Source of the DNA: an uncultured Cellvibrio sp.
GTDB lineage: Bacteria; Pseudomonadota; Gammaproteobacteria; Pseudomonadales; Cellvibrionaceae
Assembly (NCBI GenBank): GCA_946480695.1
Contig: CAMLKG010000003.1
Location: 155,041 to 219,040, forward strand
Length of the DNA stretch: 64,000 nucleotides
Direction: 5' to 3'
The notes beneath the pieces were generated by a model, which did no database searches, was not told where the DNA came from, and saw only the letters and a program-made list of their open reading frames with translations. Within the stretch, counting starts at the first letter, position 1. Each line of letters starts with the position of its first letter. Made by a program: the position numbers and the translations under genes. Shown here one piece after another: positions 19,219 to 28,907 of the stretch.

Positions 19219-21747
19219 CTATTGTTTAAGTAGTTTATAAATTTCCAGGCTAGCGCCGATAAATGGGCTATTGCCTTTAGGGTCATTGGAAAAAATCCGC
19301 TCGGTCATATAGTAATCGTAACTACCGTCACGGCCGAACCCGAGACCGGCAACCAGGCATTGATCATTCATACTGACCTTGCCATCGTTATGCACCGTCA
19401 TAAATTCATTGACCATTCCCTGATAACTTTTGATTGCTGCATCGCGATAGGATTCCGGCAAATACCCTTTGTTGACAGCTTTGGCCAGGAAATAGGTAAA
19501 CATGGCGCTGGCTGTTGATTCACGATAATTACCGATTTCGCCCGGCTTGTTGGTAACCTGCCACCAGGTAAATGTTTCCCCATCCTGGTAACGCAAAATA
19601 TCCGGCGCAAACTCCGCAACAATATCGATTAATGTTTTGCGTAACTCGGTTTCGGATTCCGGCAAGAAATCCAATACATCCACCAACGCCATTGCATACC
19701 AACCCATACCGCGCGACCAAAATTCCGCAGAGCGCCCTGTTTCCTTGTCAGCCCAGTCCGCCTTTTTGGATTCATCCCACGCGTGGTAATACAAACCGGT
19801 TTTTGGGTCGCGCAAGTGCTCGCGCGCAATCACAAATTCATGGACCGCTTCCTTAAAACTATCGTGTTGCTGTTCGCCAGTCTCATAAAGTGCGGCATAT
19901 TGCGCAAGGAACGGCATTCCCATGTAAACACCATCCAACCATAATTGATTAGGATAGGTAGCCCGGTGCCAGAATGCGCCCTGGCTGGTTCGCGGATGAC
20001 GCTTCAAATTGTCACGCAAGAAATCTACCGCTTTACGATATTTTTCCTGTTTGGTGCGTTGTTCCAGGAGTATGACCATCTCACCCGGCTTGGTTAAATC
20101 GATGCTGAATAAATCCGGCTCAAAGGTTTCGATATGGCCGTCATCGCGAACATAACTGCCGGTCACCGTTTCCAACGCTTTGGTATAAGCCGGGTTAGGG
20201 CTGATTTCATTAAGTGCTTGCAATGCTGCGATTTGCATTCCCACCACATCGTATTCAAATTTTCCCGGACGCTTGCGGAATTCATCCCAACCCTGGTAAT
20301 GATATTTCAAGGTTTTTCGTTCAAGTTCAGAATCTGCCAATTTTTTTGCCCAACCCAATGCGGCATCGGCATCAAGCGGATTTTTCTTTGCGTCGGCACT
20401 TAAGCTTGATTCAAAACGAACGCGCGGTGTTTTGGTCAGGCGCTGGACCTCGCGATCAAGGTAAGCTTTGAAATCCGCTTCGGTTTTGATGCCGTCCAAT
20501 TCGTGTTCCCAGGCAGCGACAAAATAATATTCCAGCTCGCCGCCTTTATCTTTCATTACCGACACATAGGAATTTTCATCCGTGGTTTGCTGCGCACGGT
20601 CATCACGTCGGAAAATTACCGCCATGCCTAAATGGTCATTCTCACCACTCAAACTCTGCTTGCCCCAACTACCCACATACGTCCAGGCGTAACCGCTGAT
20701 ATTTTGCGGCCCTTCAATCAGGGTAGTGTTTGGATGTTTTACCAGGCCTATGGCGATATTCGGCAATTGATGGCTGGCTTCAAGTTTTACATTCACCAAA
20801 CGGCTGCCGGCATTCATAGTGAAATGCGCATTCACATCCAGCTTTTGGTTGTTAATTTGCCAACCGTTGTAATTGATTTTAAAACCGGAAAATAAATTAC
20901 CGTTGTTGGTAATGATGGCTTCGCGTGTATCCACCAGCGACACCAGATCAACACTTTTGCCATTCCAGAAACCAAAGCCACCCATACCCAGTGACTTGCC
21001 AACTTTCAGTACATCCACGCCCCAATCCGCATTCAAGTGATAGGAGTCGTAACCATCCTGCCCGACATTTTGCAGCACAACGTCATTTACGCGCTTGCCA
21101 AAAATATCAAACCCGTTGCGCCAATCCAGGTAAATTCGATAAGCAACCTTATCGGATTCAATACCCGGCCCTTCGTAGCGAATCCAATAGGAGTGATCGG
21201 TATATTGCGGCGGCGGGGTTACTTGATTGACGTTTTTAAACCTCCCCCCAACATATTCCTTACCCTTCCACTCACCGCCTTCTTTAATGGAAATTTCCGC
21301 CTGGGTCTGCTTTTTCAATACCGGTTTTTGCAGGGCGGGATCGGAAGAAATGATTACTGATTTTTTCCCTGCCGACGGTAAGTCGATTGCTAGTAATAAA
21401 CCATCCTGCTCACCATTACCATCCCGATCAATGATTTCGGCAGTTTGGGCAGTGCCATCCGCCGTTACGGTTAAATGTTTTACAGCTTCATCACCCGCAT
21501 TAATGCCCAACTCATAAAAAGAAAAATAAACGGGTTCTTGTTGTAATTCAAAATGGTTGGCATTAGCAATTTCCGCCCTGGCCAACTCATGTTTAACGGG
21601 AGCAGGTTGCGCAACGGGTGTCGTAGCTATTGATTGTTGTTCACTGGTTTTTTCCGGTGAGCAACCCGTGATTGCTGCCAGAAAAATACCGCCATAAATA
21701 GCCTTAATGGGCGTTTTGCTTTTCAACAATAAACTCACGCGTTTCAC
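19219..21747 (-). CDS. DUF4861-GH105 fusion lipoprotein (unsaturated uronyl hydrolase)
   Basis: About 842 residues. A signal peptide ends in the lipobox AAITGC, so the protein is probably anchored in the outer membrane or periplasm. The first half (about residues 45-410) is a DUF4861-type domain (WIRYEGPG, YRIYLDWRNGFDIFGK, NGFDIFGKRV). The second half (about 415-842) is a GH105 unsaturated rhamnogalacturonyl/glucuronyl hydrolase: NQLWLDGVYMGMPFLA carries the catalytic-type Asp, with SRGMGWYAMALVDVL and YRESTASAMF further on. GH105 enzymes remove the unsaturated uronate at the non-reducing end of lyase products, feeding KduI/KduD. The start is uncertain: GTG 21747 or GTG 21738, the latter with AGGTG upstream; the frame is open to 21882. 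Follows the TonB receptor on the same strand. Confidence 0.85.
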   Translation of the reverse strand: MKRVSLLLKSKTPIKAIYGGIFLAAITGCSPEKTSEQQSIATTPVAQPAPVKHELARAEIANANHFELQQEPVYFSFYELGINAGDEAVKHLTVTADGTAQTAEIIDRDGNGEQDGLLLAIDLPSAGKKSVIISSDPALQKPVLKKQTQAEISIKEGGEWKGKEYVGGRFKNVNQVTPPPQYTDHSYWIRYEGPGIESDKVAYRIYLDWRNGFDIFGKRVNDVVLQNVGQDGYDSYHLNADWGVDVLKVGKSLGMGGFGFWNGKSVDLVSLVDTREAIITNNGNLFSGFKINYNGWQINNQKLDVNAHFTMNAGSRLVNVKLEASHQLPNIAIGLVKHPNTTLIEGPQNISGYAWTYVGSWGKQSLSGENDHLGMAVIFRRDDRAQQTTDENSYVSVMKDKGGELEYYFVAAWEHELDGIKTEADFKAYLDREVQRLTKTPRVRFESSLSADAKKNPLDADAALGWAKKLADSELERKTLKYHYQGWDEFRKRPGKFEYDVVGMQIAALQALNEISPNPAYTKALETVTGSYVRDDGHIETFEPDLFSIDLTKPGEMVILLEQRTKQEKYRKAVDFLRDNLKRHPRTSQGAFWHRATYPNQLWLDGVYMGMPFLAQYAALYETGEQQHDSFKEAVHEFVIAREHLRDPKTGLYYHAWDESKKADWADKETGRSAEFWSRGMGWYAMALVDVLDFLPESETELRKTLIDIVAEFAPDILRYQDGETFTWWQVTNKPGEIGNYRESTASAMFTYFLAKAVNKGYLPESYRDAAIKSYQGMVNEFMTVHNDGKVSMNDQCLVAGLGFGRDGSYDYYMTERIFSNDPKGNSPFIGASLEIYKLLKQ

Positions 21748-21891
21748 CTTTTTCTCTGTTACCCAAATAAATAGCTCTGCGTAAAGCAATAATTTCCAGA
21801 CTTCAATAATCAAACAGGGATGCCAGCGAACTGACATCCCTTTGATTTCACTTTGGTGCAGTAGTAATACAACGAACCACAATATCAGCGA

Positions 21892-24627
21892 TTAATATTT
21901 GTATTGAACACCAAGGTAGTATTGGCGACCGGTTGAATGGTAATAAGACAAACGTTTCTCATCCTCACTACCCACCCATTGATCATCAACTTCATCAGTC
22001 AGGTTCAAGGCTTCGAAAGTAAATTTCACATGCTCATTTAGTTGATAACCAAATGAAGCATCTACGTTAAGCGTCTCGTTAGTACCTTCTTCCTCATTAC
22101 CATCACGGCCGATCGGAGTGGTAAGGTAACCGCTCCGACTTGCCAGGGATATGCGACCATTAAATACTTCATCTTCATAATAAATGGTTGCGGCAATGGT
22201 TTCGTCAGAAAGATTAACCAAGGGTTTGGTAGCTTGTACTACCAAATTTCCGGTACTTAAATCGGAGCTAGCGCTCAGATAATCCAAATCAGACTCTACA
22301 TGGGTATAGGAGCCGATAAAACCAAAGTTTCCGAACACGCCTGGCAAGAAAGTGAATGGCTGTTGATAGCTCAACTCATAACCATCCAAATCCCCACCTG
22401 GTCCGTTGGCTGGAGCCGAGAAATTCCATGGAAGATTCTCGTTACAGTTCGGCCCGTACCCGCCCAGGGACGCACCTTGGGTATTACATGCATTAACTGC
22501 CGCTTCTACAGGCAAACCTGTTTCGGTATAAATCGGTGTGGAACGCAGGGTTTGCACATGGCTTTCAATTTCTTTTTTGAATAACGTCAGTGCAACTAAG
22601 CCACCTTCCGAGAAATACCATTCCGCGCCCAAGTCATAACTCTTGGCTTTGGTTGGCTCAAGCAATGGATTCGCCCCGGTGATAGTCAGGTTTGTACCTG
22701 CTACACCAACACTAACAGCCGGAACAATTGAACCTAAGCCAGCGCGCGAAATGCCTTCAGAGTACGCCGCACGGACCAGGAAATCATCGACAGGCTCAAT
22801 ACTCACATTGAGCGCCGGCAGGGTATCCGAATAGTTGTGATCCACAGTGATATATTCGCGCGCAGCGGTTGAGCCATTCAGCCAACCGCTGGAAGTTTGA
22901 TCTGTCTCGAAACGACGCACACCCAGGTCCCCACGCACTGGCATTGAACCTAATTCAAATTCAAAATCCAATTGCGCAAAAAATCCTGTGGTTTCCTCAC
23001 CGACTTCATAGCTGCTTCCGTAGTTTGGCACTAACGCCAAATCAAACAGGTTGTACGAATCCATTATTGCGCCACGATTTGGAATCAACCAAGGCTGTCC
23101 ATCACCCAAGCCGGAATCGTACTCCATAATGAAATCAGGATTGGATTGGATATCAACACCATTAGCACCTTCAGATGCAAAAGCATATTGATCGGTAGAG
23201 AAAGTGAAATCTTTGAAGTCCGCGCCCACTTTAAGGGTCAAGCCTTCGCTAAAATCGAATTCAAAAGTCGCGTTAGCCGCATCGTTTTCATTCAGGGTTG
23301 TTTGTGGGCGTTGACGAACACCGGTCGCAGTCCACGATGCTTTATTGTAAGCACCGGCTCCAAACGTCAGCATCGGATCTTCGTAATCGCGATAATCATA
23401 AGTAAAACGCTGGTTATTAGCCTGCATTAAAATCGTGTTTTGAATCGGATTGTCGTAATCCGACTTAGTAGTACCGATCATCGCGTTCAAGCGGAATGAC
23501 TCGGTAAACTCTTGCTTCAATGAAAGTGTCGTTTGGGAGAAGTCTGTGGACATCTCGTCGTAGCGATTTTCTGACAACAGGCGCGCACCGTCTATATCAG
23601 CATAAACCAGGGTATTGCCATCAATGGCGTAATCCAAAACATTACTGCTGGAGTTGGTGCCGGGATTTAATGAACCTTGTAAAAATACTTCTTGCCGGTT
23701 TGCATCAAATTTAGCCCAAAGACTATCAAGACTGATTTCGGTGGTATCTGTAGGGCGAAATTGCAACGATAAACTGGAACCCAAGCGTTCCATTTCGTGC
23801 TGATAAGAATCATAACGCGGAATACGCGGACGGAATGCCGCATTTAACGGGTGCGCAGATGTAATTGCCGCGCCTTGATAATTACCAAAACTCTGCGCCG
23901 GATTGTTGGACCAGCGAACAGTACTGGAACCTTCGTCTTGCACATTGCGCTCAGAATAAGAAAGTGAAAATAATGCACCGAATTTTCCATCGGCAAATAC
24001 ATTACTTACCAGGAAAGCTGCACCGGGATCGGTTTCTTCAGATAAGTCGTTATAACCTAGTGAACCTGAAGCAGTCAGTACAAACCCGTCGTAGTCAAAC
24101 GGTTGGGCCGCCTTTAAATCAACAGTTGCCCCCAATGAACCTTCCTGGACTTCAGCAGAGTTGGTTTTACGTACAGTCAGGGAACTAAACAAATCGGAAG
24201 AGAAGGTATTAAAGTCGAAGCCGCGGCCACGGTTGTTACCACCTACAGCATCCGTACCGCCTGTCGTGGAAATAGTTTCCATGCCGTTCAATCGAACAGT
24301 TGTAAAAGCTGGCCCCAATCCGCGTACAGTAATTTGGCGACCTTCCCCACCGGAGCGTGAAATTGCAACACCGGGTACGCGCTGCAACGATTCAGCTAAG
24401 TTATTATCCGGAAACTCGGCAATGTCCGAGGCCACAATCGCATCCACAAAGCCTGTTTGATTCTTTTTAATATTTACAGCATTAGCCAAGCTCTCACGGA
24501 AACTACCGGTAACCAATACCTCTTCTACCGTGCTGTCGCCGTTTTGGTTGTCTTGCGCATACACACCCATTGGCAACGTGGTTGCTGCAATGGCGAGTAC
24601 GAGCGGGTTAAATGCAAACTTTCTCAT
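21892..24627 (-). CDS. TonB-dependent receptor, probably for pectin oligosaccharides
   Basis: 911 residues with a signal peptide ending at VYAQ and a TonB-box-like EEVLVTGSFR. A plug domain follows (VVASDIAEFPDNNLAESLQR region, then VPGVAISRSGGEGRQITVRG and FTTVRLNG), then a long 22-strand-type barrel ending in an aromatic residue (YYLGVQYKY). The plug resembles the TonB-dependent receptors of the carbohydrate type common in Xanthomonadales, Alteromonadales and Cellvibrio. Substrate specificity is inferred from the adjacent GH105, kduI, kduD and GH28 genes. It is the first gene of the apparent operon. Its upstream region carries an operator-like palindrome (24761-24779). Confidence 0.92.
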   Translation of the reverse strand: MRKFAFNPLVLAIAATTLPMGVYAQDNQNGDSTVEEVLVTGSFRESLANAVNIKKNQTGFVDAIVASDIAEFPDNNLAESLQRVPGVAISRSGGEGRQITVRGLGPAFTTVRLNGMETISTTGGTDAVGGNNRGRGFDFNTFSSDLFSSLTVRKTNSAEVQEGSLGATVDLKAAQPFDYDGFVLTASGSLGYNDLSEETDPGAAFLVSNVFADGKFGALFSLSYSERNVQDEGSSTVRWSNNPAQSFGNYQGAAITSAHPLNAAFRPRIPRYDSYQHEMERLGSSLSLQFRPTDTTEISLDSLWAKFDANRQEVFLQGSLNPGTNSSSNVLDYAIDGNTLVYADIDGARLLSENRYDEMSTDFSQTTLSLKQEFTESFRLNAMIGTTKSDYDNPIQNTILMQANNQRFTYDYRDYEDPMLTFGAGAYNKASWTATGVRQRPQTTLNENDAANATFEFDFSEGLTLKVGADFKDFTFSTDQYAFASEGANGVDIQSNPDFIMEYDSGLGDGQPWLIPNRGAIMDSYNLFDLALVPNYGSSYEVGEETTGFFAQLDFEFELGSMPVRGDLGVRRFETDQTSSGWLNGSTAAREYITVDHNYSDTLPALNVSIEPVDDFLVRAAYSEGISRAGLGSIVPAVSVGVAGTNLTITGANPLLEPTKAKSYDLGAEWYFSEGGLVALTLFKKEIESHVQTLRSTPIYTETGLPVEAAVNACNTQGASLGGYGPNCNENLPWNFSAPANGPGGDLDGYELSYQQPFTFLPGVFGNFGFIGSYTHVESDLDYLSASSDLSTGNLVVQATKPLVNLSDETIAATIYYEDEVFNGRISLASRSGYLTTPIGRDGNEEEGTNETLNVDASFGYQLNEHVKFTFEALNLTDEVDDQWVGSEDEKRLSYYHSTGRQYYLGVQYKY

Positions 24628-24760
24628 AGCTATTCCCCATATTTTATTGTGATTAAATCATTGAGCTAATAGAGTTGTGCTTTAACCATCCTGTGAGCGA
24701 CGGTTTAAAAAGCACGGTTTCACAAACGCGCGATGCTGCACCCGCAGCGTTCACGTTAAT

Positions 24761-24779
24761 TTGTAATCGGTTTTTACAA
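24761..24779. promoter_or_regulatory. Operator-like palindrome upstream of the TonB receptor
   Basis: TTGTAA-7 bases-TTACAA forms a perfect 6-bp palindrome 134 bases upstream of the receptor start. Read on the minus strand it contains AAACCGATTACA, which occurs again exactly at 26857-26868 in the control region between the GH28 and uxaA genes. This is the general form of a LacI-family operator (NAACCGGTTN-like). The regulator is not in the window. Confidence 0.5.
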
Positions 24780-24914
24780 ATGCATTCAGCCTGGACGACT
24801 TTACAACGCTTTTCCCTTCTAAAATAAAAAGGCTGCATCCGTTCCATTTCTTATTTCAATTTGCTGTATAAAATTTAGTATCAATTAATTTTTGAAGAAA
24901 AACGCAGGGCTGCT

Positions 24915-26381
24915 TCAAACCTTGAATTCCACACCCTGAATTTTTACATTTCTGGCGACAAAATTATCCAACTCTTCCAAAACACCGATTGTTTTTGCAA
25001 TTTTAAAATCACAATGGGTGAGATGCAGGTTTTTAATCGGTGAACGTTTGTAGCCGCGTACCTGGAATACCTGTTTTGCGTTTTCACATTGAAGGTTACG
25101 GATATCGATATTGCGCACCAATGGGGTGTAATTTCCGGCATCGCCTTCTTCGTAATGAAAATCGATGACAATCGCTGTTTGCACTTCGCCGATGGCAATA
25201 TCGCGAATAAAAAAGTTCTCGATGACTCCACCGCGTACAGAATTGGTTTTAATACGGATGCCACGCTCCAGCTCCGGGCTGCTCATGGTGCAATTTTCCA
25301 CAAACACATTGCGCACACCGCCGGAAATCTCGCTGCCAATCACTACACCGCCGTGACCGTTGCGCATTTGGCAATTACTGATAAGGATATTTTCGGAGGG
25401 AATATTAATGCGACGACCGTCCGCATTGCGGCCGGACTTGATAGCGATACAGTCATCACCAGTGTCAAATAAACAATTTTTAATGACAACGTTTTTGCAC
25501 GATTCCGGATCACAGCCATCGGAATTCGGCCCAAGGCTAACCAGCTTGACGCCATCAATAGTGACGTTTTCACAGAGTACCGGGTTTAACAACCAGAAAG
25601 GCGCATTGGTGATGGTGACACCTTCAATCAACACATTTTTGCAGGCATAGGGCTGGATAAAGGGTGGGCGCAGATAAGCTCCGTCAGCGTAGATACGCTC
25701 CGCAACAGGAACATTATTCTCCATGTCCTGCATCAGTTTGTTACGCGCAGCTACCTGGGTCGGGACGCCGGGGATGCCCCAATCCACACTGCTGAAATTG
25801 CTGCCTTTCCAGGGCCACCAGGTGGTACGGCTACCTTGGCCATCAAGCTTGCCGTTTCCAGTCACCGCGATATTGGTTTGCCCGTAGGCGTAGATCAGCG
25901 GGGAATACCCCATCATTTCCATACCTTCCCAACGCGTGAACACGGCGGGCAGGTAGGCGTTGGGATCGGTACTGAACGCAATAGTCGCGCTTTTATCAAG
26001 GTGCAAATTAACATTGGAGCGCAAGTGAATCGGACCGCTCAGATATACACCACCTGTCACTAAAACCCTGCCACCCCCCGCGTTATGGCACGCGAGTATC
26101 GCCGCAGCGATCGCCTGGCTGTTGTCGTGGCCGGGCTCGGCCTGGGCCCCGTAGGTACGAATGTCAAAGGTACGATCCGGGAATTCGGGTGGGCGCACTT
26201 GCCCGCGGATTTGCTCGGCCTGCTCCCAGGCACCAGGCGCAATGGATGCTGTATTTTGGACGCAACCGCCAAGGCTACCCACGAGGGAACAACCGGCCGC
26301 AGCCGTCAGGCTTTGCCTAATAAAAGACCGGCGGCGGATAAGGGCATTACTGCCGGTATGTTCCGGGTAAATCTCAGTCAC
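24915..26381 (-). CDS. GH28 polygalacturonase, Tat-type lipoprotein signal
   Basis: About 488 residues. The parallel beta-helix family GH28 hydrolyses alpha-1,4-galacturonan. All four family motifs are present: NSDGCDPESC (Asp), DTGDDCIAIKSG (two catalytic Asp), GHGGVVIGSE (His) and RGIRIKT (Arg-Lys). The N-terminus has RRRSFIRQSLTAAAGC, which reads as a twin-arginine motif followed by a Cys, and a second possible lipobox (VGSLGGC). It is therefore probably exported folded and lipid-anchored. The start GTG 26381 is preferred, with GAGAG about 9 bases upstream; the frame is open to 26471. Separate transcription unit from the receptor operon, in the same direction, with a 287-base gap. Confidence 0.92.
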   Translation of the reverse strand: MTEIYPEHTGSNALIRRRSFIRQSLTAAAGCSLVGSLGGCVQNTASIAPGAWEQAEQIRGQVRPPEFPDRTFDIRTYGAQAEPGHDNSQAIAAAILACHNAGGGRVLVTGGVYLSGPIHLRSNVNLHLDKSATIAFSTDPNAYLPAVFTRWEGMEMMGYSPLIYAYGQTNIAVTGNGKLDGQGSRTTWWPWKGSNFSSVDWGIPGVPTQVAARNKLMQDMENNVPVAERIYADGAYLRPPFIQPYACKNVLIEGVTITNAPFWLLNPVLCENVTIDGVKLVSLGPNSDGCDPESCKNVVIKNCLFDTGDDCIAIKSGRNADGRRINIPSENILISNCQMRNGHGGVVIGSEISGGVRNVFVENCTMSSPELERGIRIKTNSVRGGVIENFFIRDIAIGEVQTAIVIDFHYEEGDAGNYTPLVRNIDIRNLQCENAKQVFQVRGYKRSPIKNLHLTHCDFKIAKTIGVLEELDNFVARNVKIQGVEFKV

Positions 26382-26663
26382 TGCGTATTCTCTCGTGTAT
26401 TGCTCTAATCGGCGGTTTGATTTTTTGTTATCGCAGAATTTGCGCACCGGTAACAATGCCACCCGCATCACTTATTAAAGAGTTTTAGCAGATGATCATT
26501 GAGCCGTTATAAAAGCGCCTTCCCAGCCATGACGATAAGAAGATACACATCCTCTTATCGAACGAAAATCATTCTGTCTGTCATGTTTAATATTTGCAAG
26601 CCGCTAACATGAAATTTTTCCTGTTTTGCCCATTTTTTAGTTAAAAATGCGCCATTTATGTCA

Positions 26664-26676
26664 TGTAAACGTTTTC
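26664..26676. promoter_or_regulatory. LacI-type half-operator sequence
   Basis: TGTAAACGTTTTC resembles the TGTAAACGNTTNCA-like consensus of LacI/GalR or CcpA-type operators. It sits 19 bases from a fuller palindrome at 26695-26710. Confidence 0.35.
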
Positions 26677-26694
26677 TTTATTTCAACTATTGAA

Positions 26695-26710
26695 ATGTAA
26701 ACGTATACAT
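26695..26710. promoter_or_regulatory. LacI-type palindromic operator
   Basis: ATGTAAACGTATACAT is a 16-base near-palindrome (one mismatched pair per half) with the central CG typical of LacI-family operators. It lies in the AT-rich centre of the divergent region, where it could control both the GH28 and uxaA directions. Confidence 0.5.
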
Positions 26711-26854
26711 ATCATTCCAAATAGAAATAATTTAAGAAATTTTTTAATTGTCTATAAAAATAAATATCCCAAAATGATGATAATATTGGGATAAATATAT
26801 CACCCAATCAAATTCCATTTTATGTAACAGGCTAAGGATTTACCCCCAACAAAA

Positions 26855-26868
26855 TGAAACCGATTACA
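26855..26868. promoter_or_regulatory. Operator-like site shared with the TonB receptor promoter
   Basis: TGAAACCGATTACA includes AAACCGATTACA, identical over 12 bases to the minus-strand reading of the site upstream of the TonB receptor. An identical 12-mer in two non-coding control regions of one pathway suggests a common regulator of the pectin genes. Confidence 0.5.
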
Positions 26869-26961
26869 TTGGCGTTTTGGGCAAATTTGGGGCTGTTGCG
26901 GGCGGTAAAATTCGAGCGTAAATTTGATCCCGGTATTGACCGAATACCATTGCCGATTTTG

Positions 26962-26986
26962 AGGCGCCGCAAGGCGCCTTTTTTTT
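26962..26986 (+). terminator. Strong intrinsic terminator in a leader region
   Basis: AGGCGCC-GCAA-GGCGCCT is a perfect 7-bp GC-rich stem with a 4-base loop followed by eight T on the plus strand. No plus-strand gene lies upstream of it in this intergenic region. It must therefore end a non-coding transcript or attenuate uxaA transcription, or be left over from lost DNA. Confidence 0.8.
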
Positions 26987-27160
26987 CAGGCTGAATTTAT
27001 AGGCGCAAGCACCCAGGGTTGATGAGGCGATTAACAGCCGAAGATTAGCGGTGGGATTAATCCTTGCGAGCTACACTTGAATTGATCATAAAGGGCAGTC
27101 GTCGTTACTGATCGTTCTTGCCTCGATTCATTACCTCGACGTATCGAAAGAGAGAAACGC

Positions 27161-28681
27161 GTGAGCAGTATTATTGTTTTGCATGACAGAGATAACGTCG
27201 GTATCTGTAAAGTTGCCCTGCCTGCCGGGGTCCTGTATGCAGAAAAAGATGTCACCCTCCTGCGCGATATTCCCGCCTTGCATAAATTTGCCATTCGTCC
27301 CATTGCCAAGGGCGAAGCGATCCTGAAATACGGCCAAACCATTGGCTTTGCCAGCCAGGATATTCCCGCCGGCGAACACGTCCATGTACACAACTGCATC
27401 ATGGGCGAATTGGAAAAGGATTATGGTTTTTGTGAAGAGGCCCAGCCCACCGCATTTGTTCCCATTGCACAGCGCGCCACCTTCCAGGGCTACAAACGCC
27501 TGAATGGAAAAGTGGGCACGCGCAATTATGTAGGCATTATCACCACTGTAAATTGTTCAGCCACTGTGGCGAAAGCCATCGCCCAGCATTTCACCTTTTC
27601 CGGTGAATTGGAGAAATACCCGAACATTGATGGTGTGGTCGCCATGACCCACGATTCCGGGTGCGGTATGCGCGCGGATGGCGAGGGCTACGAAACATTG
27701 CGCCGCACCTTTAACGGTTATGCACGCCACCCGAATTTCGGCGGGGTAATGATGGTGGGCCTGGGATGCGAAACCATGCAAATCCAGCGCGTGATGGATG
27801 AATGCGGCCTCGCCGATTCCAAAACCTTTACCGCCTATACCATCCAGGATGTCGGTGGCACCCGCGCCGCGATTGAAAAAGGTATAGAAACCTTGCGCGC
27901 CATGTTGCCGCTGGTGGACGAATGCCGGCGTGAAGCGGTGCCGGCCAGTGAATTGATTGTCGGTTTGCAATGCGGCGGTTCCGATGCGCTTTCAGGGGTA
28001 ACTGCCAATCCGGCGTTAGGTATTGCGGGCGATATTCTGGTTCGCCACGGCGGCACCGTGATTTTGTCCGAAACACCGGAAATTTTTGGTGCGGAACATT
28101 TATTGACTCGCCGTGCCGAAAATCCTGCTATTGCGCAAAAATTATTGGATCGCATCGAGTGGTGGAAAGAGTACACCGCGCGCAACGATTTTGAATTAAA
28201 TAACAATCCCTCACCCGGCAACAAGGCCGGTGGGTTAACCACCATTATTGAAAAATCCCTGGGGGCCCAAGCCAAAAGCGGATCAACCAATTTAACCGAT
28301 GTGTTTTTGTATGGCGAGGACATAACCACCAGGGGTTTTGTGTTTATGGATAGCCCCGGTTACGACCCGGTTTCCGCTACCGGCCAGGTTGCATCCGGTG
28401 CGCAAATTTTATGTTTCACCACTGGCCGCGGCTCCGCATTTGGTTGCAAACCCGCGCCCAGCATCAAGCTCGCCACTAACAGCAAAATCTTCGCCCATAT
28501 GAATGAAGATATGGATTTGAATTGCGGCAAGGTCTTGGATGGTGAGATAACACTGGAGCAAAACGGGCGGGAAATTTTTGAAGAGATTCTCGCAGTAGCT
28601 TCCGGTAAAAAAACCAAAAGCGAATTATTGGGCTATGGGGATAATGAGTTTATCCCGTGGAAAATTGGCGCTGTGGTTTGA
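27161..28681 (+). CDS. uxaA: Altronate dehydratase
   Basis: 506 residues, GTG start. UxaA dehydrates D-altronate to KDG in galacturonate catabolism (iron-dependent, cytoplasmic). It has the fused layout of the family: an N-terminal SAF-like domain (about 1-90, ending in HVHNCIMGELEKDY) and a large C-terminal UxaA domain with GYKRLNGKVGTRNYVGI, THDSGCGM, GLGCE, LQCGGSDALSG and FTTGRGSAFGCKPAPS. Conserved Cys and His residues likely hold the metal. It is the first plus-strand gene after the divergent control region. The substrate would come from polygalacturonase products via UxaC (not in the window) and a tagaturonate reductase. Confidence 0.95.
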   Translation: MSSIIVLHDRDNVGICKVALPAGVLYAEKDVTLLRDIPALHKFAIRPIAKGEAILKYGQTIGFASQDIPAGEHVHVHNCIMGELEKDYGFCEEAQPTAFVPIAQRATFQGYKRLNGKVGTRNYVGIITTVNCSATVAKAIAQHFTFSGELEKYPNIDGVVAMTHDSGCGMRADGEGYETLRRTFNGYARHPNFGGVMMVGLGCETMQIQRVMDECGLADSKTFTAYTIQDVGGTRAAIEKGIETLRAMLPLVDECRREAVPASELIVGLQCGGSDALSGVTANPALGIAGDILVRHGGTVILSETPEIFGAEHLLTRRAENPAIAQKLLDRIEWWKEYTARNDFELNNNPSPGNKAGGLTTIIEKSLGAQAKSGSTNLTDVFLYGEDITTRGFVFMDSPGYDPVSATGQVASGAQILCFTTGRGSAFGCKPAPSIKLATNSKIFAHMNEDMDLNCGKVLDGEITLEQNGREIFEEILAVASGKKTKSELLGYGDNEFIPWKIGAVV

Positions 28682-28907
28682 TGCCACTTGCTGCACCGTG
28701 GGTTCGGGACTCACAGCTTGCCCGGGCACAGGCAGCGGCCTCGCAGGATGAAATATCAAAGCCAATAAAAATTGGCTGCTTACAATAACCCGGGAATCCG
28801 GGATCAACTAGAAAGCGAATTACGGCAGTTCCATCGGTCACATTAATGCAATTCATTGATGCGACTTCCTATTGCCTAAATTTGCCACACCGAGAGGGCG
28901 ACAACCA

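Larger units (their letters stand above)
26472..27160. promoter_or_regulatory. Divergent control region between GH28 gene and uxaA
   Basis: About 690 bases without a protein gene separate the minus-strand GH28 gene and plus-strand uxaA. The stretch 26630-26830 is strongly AT-rich and probably holds promoters. It contains three operator-like sequences and a strong intrinsic terminator on the plus strand, each listed separately. The last 170 bases before uxaA show no further motif beyond a purine-rich GAGAGAAA before the GTG. Confidence 0.6.

Noticed and set aside
19092..19286. Longer start for kduI
   Set aside because: It overlaps the GH105 gene, is not KduI-like, and a strong AGGAAGG site precedes 19091.
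28650..28856. 68-codon minus-strand ORF in the uxaA-pntAA gap with a Cys-rich product
   Set aside because: It overlaps the end of uxaA, has no clear ribosome-binding site and no recognised relative. A remnant is possible but unsupported.
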